Shown here: positions 47,247-58,545 of the stretch, piece after piece
Numbering within the stretch: the first letter of the stretch is position 1
Layout: every line of letters starts with the position of its first letter
DNA from: Casuarina equisetifolia
Taxonomy: Eukaryota > Streptophyta > Magnoliopsida > Fagales > Casuarinaceae
Direction of reading: 5' to 3'
NCBI GenBank assembly: GCA_028551475.1
Contig: CM052354.1
Location: 1,905,391 to 1,969,390, forward strand
Length of the DNA: 64,000 nucleotides
Made by a program: the position numbers and the translations under genes
The notes under the pieces: model-generated
Told to the model about the DNA's origin: nothing
The model's database searches: none
Seen by the model: only the letters and a program-made list of their open reading frames with translations

Positions 47247-50200
47247 ATTAGGGATCGCAAGCTCCAAATGGGAACAAGTGTGTCACTTTTTAATATAAAT
47301 CTGAGATGGATAATGGAAGGACTGCCTCCTCATCTGGTAACGAAAGTCAGTAAGTACTTTTAATTCTCTTCTTGTTACCCTTATAGTTATGATGGTACTC
47401 CTGAAATTCCGGTTTTACACACTTAATGTGCAGTACTAGATGTAGTTTCATTATGTTGCAAATTATTTAATGAATTTAACAGATAGAATTTAGCGATTCC
47501 GTTGGTTCTGGCTGATATTTTGATTGTAAGTAAAGAACTAATGAGGATGCTCCTAATAAATTTGCATTTTTGAAGTAATTGACAAATTTCTTTTTGCTCC
47601 TTTTCCTTTTCACATTCCTGTTTATGATTAAACCTTAGCCTTGTTGACAATGATTTGGTTGCCTTGGGATTACATCATTCTTTTTGACGGCATTACTAGG
47701 ATTTGTGGTGCATTTATATTATATGTTGGTATTATATAGTGCTTCTTCCATCTAGTAATGTTTTGAGAACTTCTGGGCAGGTTTAGTGCTCAGGAGGGTG
47801 AGGATGACTTTCGTCCAAATTTGTCACAACGAGCAACAATTGGAAATGGTCCTCTTTGAATTTGATTCATTTTCTTGTTTCTAGCCATTTGATTCACTTT
47901 CTATTTGGATCTCATCATTTTTGTAAAAGTCGCAGCTCCTTCGGAGTTGGTTTTTGACTGGACACGGGAATTAGACTCAGAACTATCAAGCAATTGTACC
48001 AACAATCAAGCATTTCCAAGAAAATATTGGCATCTTCTCGAATGCCAAAATGCTAAGTACTTTTTTTTCCCCTACTTTTTCATATGTTAGCTGATATTGA
48101 CAATTATTTGAAAAGTTATTGAAGGTATTGGACTTGGTGATATTATTACTAGTAATTGTAATTGCATTGATGACTTGTTTATGATGATAAACATTATAGG
48201 ACTTCGCATTTTGCCAGAACTTTAGAAGTCAATTACCTAGTAGGGAATCATTTCTTTCTTGTGCTTTACGTAAATGACCTGGTTTTACCATGCTCAGATT
48301 TGTTTTGAACTTATTTGGTCTTCCTTTTGCAGCCAAGGAGCAACAGTAAAGCAATGAAGGCTGTTGGTGTTGTGGAGGGTACCTATGAAGAAATATTTGA
48401 ACTTGTTATGTGCAAGGATGGGACATGGTTTGAGTAGGTGTTTTCTCTCTTTAAATAAATATGTTTACATATTAACTTCTAAAGCTCGTTCCATAGTGCT
48501 TTTTGATTTCTGCCACAATTATCCACTAGCTCCATGTGTTGCTTCAAGAAAGTCGTGTATGCAAACCCAGTTCTGATTTTGGCATGTAAAGGACATGGAA
48601 ATGGAGAAAATATAAAAGTTAGTGGTTTGTTCACGAGTAGCAGGAAGGGCCTACTATATTATGTGATGTTGCTCTACAAATTTGTGTCTTATTGACCAAA
48701 AAAAAGTGTGGTTTTCTCATTTTGTAATCCGGAATTATTTTCTAAGGGTAGTTTGTCGAAATGTTGTCGGTTGAGAACATTATCATTGAGACATGAAATT
48801 TGAAGGCGCAGATTAGTTTTTAATTTAATGGTAAAGTAGGTTGGAAGGCTGTTGAGAGTTAGATTGTGTAGAACAATGTTCTGATGGTTGCTGAAACTGC
48901 TAATTGTTGTGTTAACCTTGTTGTTCGTGGACTTAAATCTCAATACGACAGATTTTCTTTTCTTTTCTCTTTCTCTGTCAGTCAGTCTCTCTGCTTTTCT
49001 CTTTTCTTTGGTGAAAAGGCGAACTGCTAAAGCTCATGTGGGAACAAATCAAGCTAGAATTTGATTGAATGAAGTACTGTCTGTGAAGGACATCTGAAAG
49101 CCAAGGTGTTTAAAAAAACGTGTAGATATCAGAAACTGCTACTTGTTTTTGTTTGTTGCAGAAACCATGGGTTGTGCTAGAACGCCAGGTCTTTTGTTTT
49201 GGATCATAATTGCTCTGTGAATCTAGATGGCAGATTAATTTCCAGTTTTAGCTGGCAGTGTCATAAGTTTGGTATATAGATTAGTTCATGCACCTGGTAC
49301 TCAACTAAAAAATTGAATCACTATGTTTACATTGTGAGGAGATCATATCTTGGATCTTAATAGGTCCATGATTTTTTGAATTAGCCTCCATTTAAAGTCA
49401 GGGAAATATGAACTTTGTTGCCTTGTCTTTTCATGCACTGTGCAGGTGGAATTGTAGTTTCCAGTATGGTAGCTTAGTGAAGGAGGCTGATGGACATACT
49501 TTATCACAGACTTCAATTGGACCCGTTCTCAGTGTAATGCTTCCTCCAAGTCGACATATGTCTAATTAATGGTTTTCATATTTGTGCAATGATTATCTTA
49601 ATAGTATTGTGAATAAAAGTGTTTGAAGCCCGGTGCTTCTTTGCCAGCCAAAATGGGAACGTCTACTCCTTTTTTCTATTTATAATTTGGGACCACTGAT
49701 CCATCTGTAAAGATATGGACGTGTTATATGTTAATGTTTTAGTTTAGTTATCAGGAAGAAAGGTCTCTTCTTCCTTTCTACATTCGCGGCCATTATGGGA
49801 ACTGTTCTGCTTCTTCTCTCATTTGGACTAGCTGCTTATCTTTTCTTTTTCTAGAGTTCTATGTTTTCTTTCTTTTTATTTCACAGTTGTCTTATTTCGG
49901 TCTTGGGAGCATAAAAACTGTGGTCCACAACCTGGTTATGCACAAGCACAAATTGAAAGTAAGTTGTATCTTCTCTCTTCAATTTACTGTGGTATGTGAT
50001 TTCTGCGAATTTAAGAGATGACAATATTTGGTTTCCTTATTTTCATGAACTTGCATTTCAATCTTTAAGGTGGAGGATTCAACATTTTCCACTAAAACCT
50101 CAAAATGGGAGACCTGGGACACAAGTACTGCATCTTATGCAGATGGATCTAAAGGGATGGAGCGTGGGTTATTTACCTTCATTTGAGCAACATTGTCTGC

Positions 50201-51806
50201 TACAAGTTTTAATTAGTGTTGCTAGTGAGTTCCTTTTGCCGTATTTTACATTTAACATTTGGAATGTTGTTGAGACATTGTTAGCGTTACTGTGGTTTCA
50301 TGTCAACATGTTGGGTAACGTCTTAATCTCACCTCATTTCCTTCCGACTTTGGCAACTGCAGGGGTGGAGGATAGAAAAGGACTTTGACATTGTAGGATT
50401 GGGATGTAGATATTCAATTGCAGATTCCAACGTTCTTTGTCCCTCAACAACTTTTCAGCATCTATATTTATGGAGTTTGTGTCATATGAGTGATTTAGTT
50501 AACTGGTCTACATGTTTTTCAAGGGGTTTATGATAAGATGAACTAGGGTCTGAAAATATTGAATTTTGACAGATGAAAAAATAGTTTCAACTAAGAAGCT
50601 ATGGTAGTTCTTAAGGTTATTAAAAAAGCAACACTAAATGGTTATGGAAAAAGGTTTTTGGCTTTGACCTTTTGATCTCTATGGCTTTAGATTTGGCTAA
50701 AAGCAGAAGGCAAAGTTGTCAAGGGGAATCCCCTGGCTTAGTGGTAAGCCAGCCCCCAACCTGCAAGTCCAGGTTCGATTGCCCCCTCCCCTTCCCCGTG
50801 CGTGAGTGAAGGGAAAAAAAAAAAAGTTGCTAGTTATGTTGTCTTTAGACCTGTTAAGGATTTTCCATTTAGTCATTTTTTTGCATTTTTATATAGTGCC
50901 CTTTCTTTATCTCTCTAAAAGAAAATAAATACTCAAGACACAACAAACAACTCACATAAGCAACGTTGATATCTCTTATTTTTGTTATCGTTGATTTGGA
51001 TAGAATTTTGTGTTAGTTGCAATAATCTTTTTTGGATTGCTTTTCATAGGGGATTTTCCAGATGAGATAACTCATAATGGTCCTAAAAAACTAGAGAGAA
51101 TAAGTCTTTTTTTTTTTTTTTAAAGGGTCATAGGCACTGGAACTCTATTTCAATTTGAGTTCGCTCTTTATTTGATTGTTGTGGCTTTAGTTCTTAATCC
51201 CCTCTTTAAACGTTATTCAACACAGGACTTCGTGAATGGTTTGCCCCAACAGATGAGAGAATGCTGCTCCAAGAATCCCAGTGATGGTTAATACGACCTC
51301 AGCTTCTGTCTCCTCGAAGAAGGGTGAGAGTCTGGATGTGTCTCTTCATCCTGGCGGAGCCTATGAATTAACTTAATGCTGCTGCGGAAAAAATTCAATG
51401 ACAATGCAAGAATACTTTGACAAGGATGAAGAATTCCAAAAAGCTGAGGCTGAAAAAAAGAGGTTTGATGTGGACCAGTGGCTCATATATTCCGAAAACT
51501 CTATGAAATCTAAACTTCAGTTTTTCATATTTTTCAGGCAGACACATCTGGCCTTGAGACTAATATAAAGAGAATAGGCAAATGATTACCATGTCAAATT
51601 TCAGTATAATAATTTAAGTGGAAGATTTGATATCAATATTTTCTCATGAGGCAAAGCCTTGGAAGAAGAACCAGTTGACCAAATTGATTTGTCCTGTTTT
51701 TCTGGCAACCTTTGGCAGATGACCGTGACAGTGCACGTAACTGCTGGAGAATTATGGATGGGAACATCTTCAGACTTCGTGGCGAGCATTTTTGTTTTGG
51801 TAAAAC
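47247..51806 (+). pseudogene. EDR2: EDR2-like pseudogene exons, copy 2
   Basis: More of the gene survives here than in copy 1. Exons: 47,247-47,348 (EMDNGRTASSSGNES, with a TAA); 47,783-47,850; 47,935-48,052 (ELVFDWTRELDSELSSN); about 48,200-48,238; 48,333-48,437 (MKAVGVVEGTYEEIFELV); 49,446-49,525 (WNCSFQYGSLVKEADGHT, then a frameshift before the YHRLQLD text); about 49,887-49,953 (EHKNCGPQPGYAQAQIE); 50,070-50,224 (GGFNIFPLKPQNGRPG, HLMQMDLKGWSVGYLPSF); 51,226-51,395 (LREWFAPTDER, one base lost, then VMVNTTSASVSSKKGES); 51,640-51,806 (EEEPVDQIDLSCFSGN, one base lost, then ADDRDSARNCWRIMDGN), the start of DUF1336. PH domain and most of DUF1336 are missing. START-domain lipid binding is known for the family; no product is expected here. 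Confidence 0.9.
50719..50822 (+). mobile_element. tRNA-derived SINE with target-site duplication
   Basis: A pol III A box (TGGCTTAGTGG at 50,734) and B box (GGTTCGATTGCC at 50,772) are about 38 bases apart, as in tRNA genes. The unit ends in an A12 tail and is flanked by AAAGTTG at 50,712-50,718 and 50,823-50,829. The head does not fold into a convincing tRNA with an anticodon, so it is a short SINE and not a tRNA gene. It lies in an EDR2 intron remnant of copy 2. Confidence 0.8.
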
Positions 51807-51829
51807 AAAGGTTTCCTGATATTGTTATG

Positions 51830-52304
51830 CGTCAAAGGCTTCTTCAGAGGTTGGGTGCCGGCCTTGCTTGGTCACAGTGCTCAAGGTGTCTGCGACTTTG
51901 GATTCTCTGAGTTCTTTAAGAAGCACTGCTCTGACTGAGTATGCAGCCAATTACTGGACCTTGATTTATCTTGCTGGTTCTGATCTGCTGAGGTCATTGC
52001 AGATGTCGCACTGTGCCCATTCGAGGCAATGAAGAAGCTAGGATTGTGGGGTCTCTTTACCCGTGGGCTTCCTCTCCTTACTGTCATGATTGGAACTCTT
52101 ACTGGGGTTCAGTGGGATATCTATGACGCCATCAAACTTTTCGTAGGATTGTAAGTCCATCTTACGGTTGCACGGCATAGTTGAGTAAGTTTGTTTCATA
52201 CTATTGTCATTAGTTGTTAAATGGGATTTGGTGTCATCTACAGGCCAACCACTGATGGTATCATTCCTCCTACTGTGGCCGCCACTGAGCTTGCCAAGTT
52301 GTAG
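51830..52304 (+). pseudogene. MPT3: Mitochondrial phosphate carrier pseudogene, copy 2
   Basis: Carries an earlier exon than copy 1: KGFFRGWVPALLGHSAQG, FGFSEFFKKHCSD, a stop and small frameshifts, YWTLIYLAGS and AEVIADVALCPFEA (to about 52,028). It then jumps inside one codon run to KKLGLWGLFTRGLPL...GVQWDIYDAIKLFVGL (to 52,150), skipping the exon that copy 1 keeps at 18,458. After an intron with GT/AG ends comes the last exon 52,244-52,304, PTTDGI...ATELAKL and TAG. The EDR2 text ends a few codons upstream with no promoter or start between them. Confidence 0.9.
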
Positions 52305-52445
52305 GATATCAGAAGAAGATCGGCACAAGTTTTGTTATTTTCTGAAACCTATGATGGCATTTATAAGGGAATCAAATAAAAATAGGATCTCCGAAGCTGA
52401 TTGAATGGCTATCAAAGCCAGTGGAAATATTCTTTTCCAATTTTC

Positions 52446-52961
52446 AAGTTTGTCTTGCAGCTAATCCCATAGTGCATCAACGCACCAAGCATATAGACTG
52501 TCACTTCATTCGTGAGAAGATACGCCCACAAATCATCAAGACCGATCATGTTGGCACCAAGGATGAACCAGCTGACCTTCTGACCAAGGCTTTAGGAGCA
52601 AATCAGCATGCTCATCTTCTTTCCAAGCTAGTGTTATTAATACATACCGACCATTAGCTTGAGGGGGCCTGTTCTAACATGAGCTGCTGCCACATCAGAT
52701 GCCACATCACCATCTCTGACAATGGGGTTGGAGACGGCTCTGCACAGCCTCCCCTACAGCCTTAGCATCAGACACAGCTGCAGAGAAGCTACACACGCGA
52801 CAGGGACATCCCACTCTAGCTCCCGTTTGAACTCTATTTAGAGAACGGAATACATTCATTGTAATTCATTACGGGAACAATTTCTCCCGGAAAACCTTTG
52901 TATTGGTTTGCTTGTTAATGAGAATAGCAAGATTCACCCACTTTCTGTCTCAAGTTTTACA
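52446..52961 (+). mobile_element. 5'-truncated copia fragment: RNase H end plus LTR
   Basis: Breaks the carrier 3' flank between two points that are adjacent in copy 1 (near 19,095). It starts inside RNase H (CLAANPIVHQRTKHIDCHF, then DEPADLLTKAL), continues to a G-rich polypurine tract GAGGGGGCC at 52,661-52,669, and then a 292-bp LTR (52,670-52,961) with TG...CA ends. Only the 3' end of the element is present. It is a different family from both elements at 19-31 kb. Confidence 0.85.
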
Positions 52962-53579
52962 TTTTTACAGTTTGCTTTATGGAAGAATGGTTTTCCTATC
53001 ATCCTTCTGATTGTGTCAAAACTTCATAGTTAGACCTATAATGAATTTTCTACATAATGTTTAGATCATCGTTCCCCAACAAACATGGTCAAAGAATAAT
53101 AGCCACGAGGGTGATGCGGTTGATATATGCATAAACATGTTTTCTAATCTTTACAAAACCTCACTGATCTAGTTCTGTTCTTGTTGATTTTCTTGTTGGA
53201 GTCTTCTTGTTCCAGTTGTTTTGTAAATCACATGCTTGGGATCTTTTCCTTTCTCTTGTATGCACGTTTTCCGTGTTATCTTTACCTAGTATGCGAACTG
53301 CCTACACATGGAAAGCGATTCTTAATGCAGGACATGCACATGAAGGATACTTTCAAGATTCAGGTGTGATTGGGATTTGGAAAATGATTGCGCAAATTGT
53401 ACCAACAAAGTAGGAATACATCATGTTTTGAGCCTTTTAATATAAAATTTAAGGTTTATGCTAATTCTTTTCCTTCAAAAGAAAATGTTCTTGTAAGTTT
53501 ATTTAATTTTCGTTTTTGTTGCAGTATATAGTACTTTTAGCATTTTTTATGTTTCCTTCTTGTTTTTTTGTATGCACGG
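52962..53579. other. Carrier 3' flank and unique sequence
   Basis: To about 53,325 it aligns with 19,100-19,435; beyond that I see no match and no gene. Confidence 0.55.
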
Positions 53580-54260
53580 CTGTGTCCATCCACATGGAAA
53601 ATTAGCAGAATAGATCAAAGAATAGTCTTAAGCAAAAGAAAATATGCAATTGATTGGGATCCCCAATGCAACGGATGCAGCAAGCGGCTTTGTTGTAAAG
53701 AAACACTCCTATAGTTCGGTCTACCAAATACTCTACTAGAAAGATTTCACACAAGGCTTACAATCATAAGGATTTCGTTCGAATTTTAGGTATGAGGAGC
53801 AAAATACAGATCAATGCTATTACAAAAATGAACCCGGAAATGAAATCAACTAGGTGGATTTTGGACCGTTATTGTTCTTTATTTTTTTCCCCTTGTATTA
53901 TGTTGTGTTGAGCAGAAAACTACCAGTTAGCAAAAAAGAAGTTATTGCAGAAACCTTTCTTCAGAATCTGCACTCTGACTATAGTACATTGTTTGGCTTT
54001 CAACTAATTTCACACAGCTCCAAATATTACGAAATTCAAGACGCTAATTCCCAATACATAAATGAAGAACTGGCAGCAGGAATTAGAGTAAAAGAAGGGA
54101 CACAGAATTTATGTAATTCAGCCAAAATTGCCTACATCTACGGGCAAAACAGGAGATTTTTGTTTTTACTGCAAAACAAGGAGAAATAGGTTCATTCAAT
54201 ATTTTCAAACCGATCTTCTACACTTCCCAAGTCCCCAGTATTCCATTTCAACATCACAAG
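53580..54260. repeat. Dispersed local repeat, full copy
   Basis: Its first part (53,635-53,870) recurs at 57,455-57,680 and its second part (53,849-54,260) at 55,556-55,950. No coding function recognised, although a cysteine-bearing frame (TGKTGDFCFYCKTRRNRF at 54,140) is shared by wording with 55,835. Confidence 0.75.
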
Positions 54261-55189
54261 AGTATATTTCAAACTTACAAGTGGAAGAAAGTAACATAAT
54301 GATCGTTCTTCTCAAGGTTGTGTATTTTCTACAGCAAACACCAACGAACTGCAATGCTGTTCTTTGGAATGTCTGTGTAAGAGTTGTTTTTGTTATCACC
54401 TGCTATGAGATCACGTATAAGTTACTTCGAATAAAACAAAATAAGATCATTTTAGTTCTTTTATCTCTTCCATGATTTTTTTCTAGACTAAAGCAGATCT
54501 TCTATGTCAATTCTAATCGTTCGTAGTTCTGTTCTTCAAATAATCCTAAATAGAGTAATACAGTCTCAAAAATCAGTTGGAATGAAGAAAATATTCTTCG
54601 TACTGCTTCGTTTGTAGTACATTTCTTACTAAGTTGCTATTCCATAGAGTTGATCACCCTGCCACGCCATGTGAAGCACCGGACCAACCCGTGCTTTTTT
54701 AGTACACCTAGTCCTCTGCATGCATGACTTTTAACTCGTGGGATTATACCAAGTGACGTAGCTGCCTGGAACCACTAAATCCGAGATCAGCTAAACTCAA
54801 AATGGGGATAGGCATGGGGATTAAACTATTTCAAATACAAATGTATATTATAAATGTATAATTTAACTTTTGATTAAACTTTTCACTTTCTTAAAATATC
54901 CAATATATCTATGTCTCAATTGCAGGACCCTTGTATCATCTCCTTCTTTTTTTCAATGGAATAATAAATTATATTGATAAAAATTAGAATACAAAAGTAT
55001 AGGGCATACCTCGTATCATCTCCCTTTTTTTCTGTACAGTTTTGATGTTGTTTTATCTCCACGTAAAGCAATCCAAATTTTGAATATCTTAAAGAAGGTT
55101 TCGCCTGCCCTTTTCTTGGCTTATGTCTAAAAACTCTCACATCGGATCAAATCTTGAACTCATTTGTTTTTATTTAGTAAAGCATTGTT
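54261..55189. other. Noncoding, nothing recognised
   Basis: AT-rich sequence without repeats or coding text that I can assign. Confidence 0.45.
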
Positions 55190-55556
55190 CTGATTATAAG
55201 GGACTTTATGATGGGAGCATGGGAATACCTCAGGTGTATTTTCCTATACCATCTAATGAATGAAACTCCATTTTGAAAATATTTGTTTGAAGAAACGTTG
55301 GAGCATGACCCAGTGGAGTACCTCGGGTGTATTTTCCCAATTATGGGTTTGGTTCATGGATTTAAGTATGTGAGAAACCCAGTGGAGTCATCCTCCAAGA
55401 AGACGGTAAACAAGGCCCAAGTGTATGGGCTTTCCCCGTGAAGATTGAAACAGAACACAAAATTTAATTGGATGTCCAGTTTATCAAACTACTTATTGGG
55501 TGGAAAAGACATTGAAGGACTAAAATAATTCTTTTCTTTTTTTTCCTTCAATTTTG
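55190..55556. repeat. Upstream module M, truncated copy 3
   Basis: Matches 2,310-2,690 and 57,897-58,275 with an internal duplication of the CTCGGGTGTATTTTCC text (55,230 and 55,322). It stops at TTCAATTTTGTG, where the 57.9 kb copy goes on, and fuses to the second half of the repeat at 53,849. Confidence 0.75.
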
Positions 55557-55950
55557 TGCATTTTGGACCGTTATTGTTCTATTTTTTTATTTTATTACGT
55601 TGTGTTGAGCAGAAAATACTACCAGACAGCCAAAAAAAAAAAAAGGTTACTGCAGAATCTGCACTCTGAGCACAGCAAATTGTTTGGCTTTCAACTAATT
55701 TCACACCGCTCCAAATATTATGAAATTCAAGACACTAATTCCTAACACATAGGTGAAGAAGTTCAGCAAGAATTAGAGTAAAAGAAGGCACAGAAAATTT
55801 ACATAACTCGCCAAAATTGTATACATCCACGGGCAAAACTGGGGATTTCTGTTTTTACTGCAAACCAAGGAGAAACAGGTTCATTCAATTTTTTCAAACC
55901 AATCTTCTACTCTTCCCAAGTCCCTGGTACACCCTTTGAGCATCAAAAGA
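55557..55950. repeat. Dispersed local repeat, second half
   Basis: Starts GCATTTTGGACCGTTATTG and follows 53,849-54,260. Its lost first half is at 57,420-57,680. Confidence 0.75.
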
Positions 55951-56504
55951 GTATATTTCACTTGGTTTGGATTGGTTGCAGTTTCTCACTAGAATCTGGG
56001 GGTCTTTTGCCCCAAAATAGAGGAAAACCATTTTCTCGGTAGTTAGAGAGGGAAGTTAGGTAAACCTTTTAAAGGAAAAAAAGAGCTTTGTGGATAAGCA
56101 ATCCAATAAAAATGTCTCTTTTTTTTTTATTTTAGATTACTTCTTCCCTAATTTTTACTTTACGCTATTCAACTACATTATTTATGCTCTCCAAGAGTGA
56201 TAATTTTGGCTTCTAGTAAGGCTAGATTTCCTCTTCTCTCTCTCTTTCTTTGTTTTTCGCTTTTTAGTTCTTCAATGGATAGTCATGGTAGTATTTACCG
56301 GCTCTTGTATGTAGGATTTCATAACTGTCCTATAAGAATGTGTTTCTTGCAATACTGGAAGTCTTTGGGAAGTTTGTGTTTCAAGCACTAATAGAGCACG
56401 CGGAAGCCTTAGTTATCAGTCCCTGCTTCCTGAACACACGACCGAAGTACATAATACTGATTTTAGATCATTTAATTTGCTGCATGTCTTTTGCTCATTT
56501 AACT
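55951..56504. other. Noncoding, nothing recognised
   Basis: Short open frames at 56,197 and 56,340 have no recognisable domain. Confidence 0.4.
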
Positions 56505-56935
56505 TGGACAATGGGTGAATAAGGACAGTTTTCTAAAGTTTATCATTGCAAAGGCTTACAATGTGAAAGTAAACATATGATTATAGAATATGAGCAATTT
56601 TCTTCAATCTATCACTACAAAACTTGCAATGAAAGTGCTTAGATGATTGTTAAATGTGAATGATTTTTTCAACTTTACCATTATAAGGACCTAAAAAGTG
56701 AAAGTGTTAGAAGCTTGGTGAATAACAATGATTTTAAAATTTATCATTACAAAGACTTACAAGGTGGAAGTGCTTGGATGGTTGAGAAATGAGAATAATT
56801 ATTTGAAGTCTACCACTACGAAGACTTACGATGTGAAAATACTTTGGTGATTGCCAAATGTGAGCAATATTTTGAAGTCCACCACTATGAAGACTTATAA
56901 AGTGAAAGCACTTAAGTGATTAGTAAATGTCAAAA
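56505..56935. repeat. Short minisatellite run, ~6 monomers
   Basis: Same four monomer types as the large arrays, beginning within a monomer (GACAGTTTTCTAAAGTTTATC) and ending at AGTGATTAGTAAATG. Confidence 0.85.
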
Positions 56936-57419
56936 GCCATAGTGTTCTGTACCCTGCTTTGAAATTCTTTTTTCTGCTTCTTTTGTGACGAAAGGGGAAG
57001 GGTGTTCCATCATCATTCTCTTTTTTCTTGCTGTCATCTCAGGTTTATTAGTTAGTTGATTGTTGTGTCATGGAAGTTGCTCAAGGAAATTAACTTCCGA
57101 GCCATCGCCCATGTGCCTATCGTGCTGGCCGAAGAAGCATGAACAGGCTTCTATTGCTACACAACAATTGAGCAGGATAGCACTTTGCCCCGGTTTGGTA
57201 AGCGAGCAAGTCGCTTCACTCCTTCCTTTTTTAGTATTATGGTAATCAAATAAGCAGGTAGCAGAATGCATGCCACGTTAGTTTCCTGGATTAGAAAGTT
57301 CCTTTGAGTTAGAAGAGCAAGCTCCGAGATTCACTCGGCTATATACCTCTAAGATTAAGCGTACTCTGCTAACAAAGTTTCATGAAAGTGCCTGGGTAAA
57401 TGCTGAGCGGGAACGTAGC
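56936..57419. other. Noncoding, nothing recognised
   Basis: Slightly richer in G and C around 57,080-57,430 than its surroundings, so it may be an exon or element remnant. I cannot match it to a family on either strand. Confidence 0.35.
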
Positions 57420-57680
57420 AGGACGGGTCAAGGAAAGGAATTGTCTTGAGCAAAGAAACATATACAATTGACTGGGATTCCCAATGCATCAGTGGAACAA
57501 ACGCTTCTGTAGTTTAGTCTACCAAATACTCTATTACAAGATCTCAGACAAGGCTTACAATCATGAGGATTACATTCGGATTTAGGTACGAGGAGGAAAA
57601 CACAGAACAATGCTACTCTTATGTATTACAAAAGTGAACTTGGAAATGACATTGACTAGGTGCATTTTGGACCCTTGTTG
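57420..57680. repeat. Dispersed local repeat, first half
   Basis: Matches 53,620-53,870 and stops at the GCATTTTGGAC motif at which the second half begins at 55,557. Confidence 0.75.
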
Positions 57681-57889
57681 AAATGTCTATTGTTGTTACT
57701 AAAGAACACTATAGGTCAGGTTCAACATAAGGAGCCTTTTACTGTACACATGACACTGTAGATGCACTCACGGTCCCCTTAAGAACCCTATTCTGGTTCT
57801 TGAGCTTGTAAGTCAATTTTTTAAATACTTCCTACATATATTGAAAGCAGTTTTCACTATTTTCTACAAGATGGTTCTATGTTTCTGCT

Positions 57890-58545
57890 TTCTTAACATC
57901 GTATTTTGCTATACCATTTAATGAATGAAACTCCATCTTGAAAATGCGGCTATGAAGAAGCGTTGGAGCATGACCACTACAGAATAAGTCATTATTATAA
58001 TTTATTTCTTCTTTTTTATTCCTGATGATTAGTATTTTCAAGTTTTCCAATTATGATTTTGGTTCATGGACTTAAGTACGTGTAAAACCTAACGGAGTCA
58101 TCCTCGTAGAAGATGGTAAACAAGGGCCCAAGTCTATGGGCTTTCCCGTGGAAATTAAAACAGAACACAATTTGAATGGGTGTCCAGTTTATCAAACTAC
58201 TTATAGGTGGAAAAGATATTCAAAGACTGAAATACTTCATTCTTCTTCTTCTTCTTTTTCCCTTCAATTTTGTGGTGTTAGCCTCTCTTTCAACGTAGAA
58301 TTTCCGAGGCTCTAGTCTTCTATAGTGATAGTCACCACTTAGGATTCTAGCAAATTCCTAGCCTTTTTACATCAACCAGCCCGACTACAAGACAAGTAAC
58401 TATGATTGAATTTGCCATTGACGTTAACCAAGACTATTCTTCGGTTATGGCCGACCTCGAGACCATTGCCTCATAGTATAAGCTTAAAGCCAGAGTATAG
58501 TACTCAGGAAGACTCGAAGTGTTATTAATTTCATTGTTAAAAATG
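57890..58545. repeat. Upstream module M, copy 4
   Basis: Diverged but continuous match to 2,330-3,010 and 37,180-37,860. It leads directly into the large minisatellite array. No kinase gene follows within the window. Confidence 0.75.

Larger units (their letters stand above)
35775..53325 (+). repeat. Tandem segmental duplication, copy 2
   Basis: Collinear partner of 1,975-19,435. It starts with the stretch resembling 1,975-2,230 and ends in the carrier 3' flank. Copy-specific events here are the 260-bp tandem duplication at 36.1-36.6 kb, a SINE, a copia 3' fragment, and the absence of the PPR/SC35 block. Confidence 0.85.

Noticed and set aside
50719..50822. Functional tRNA gene
   Set aside because: A and B boxes are good but I cannot form acceptor and anticodon stems, and the A tail and target duplication indicate a SINE.
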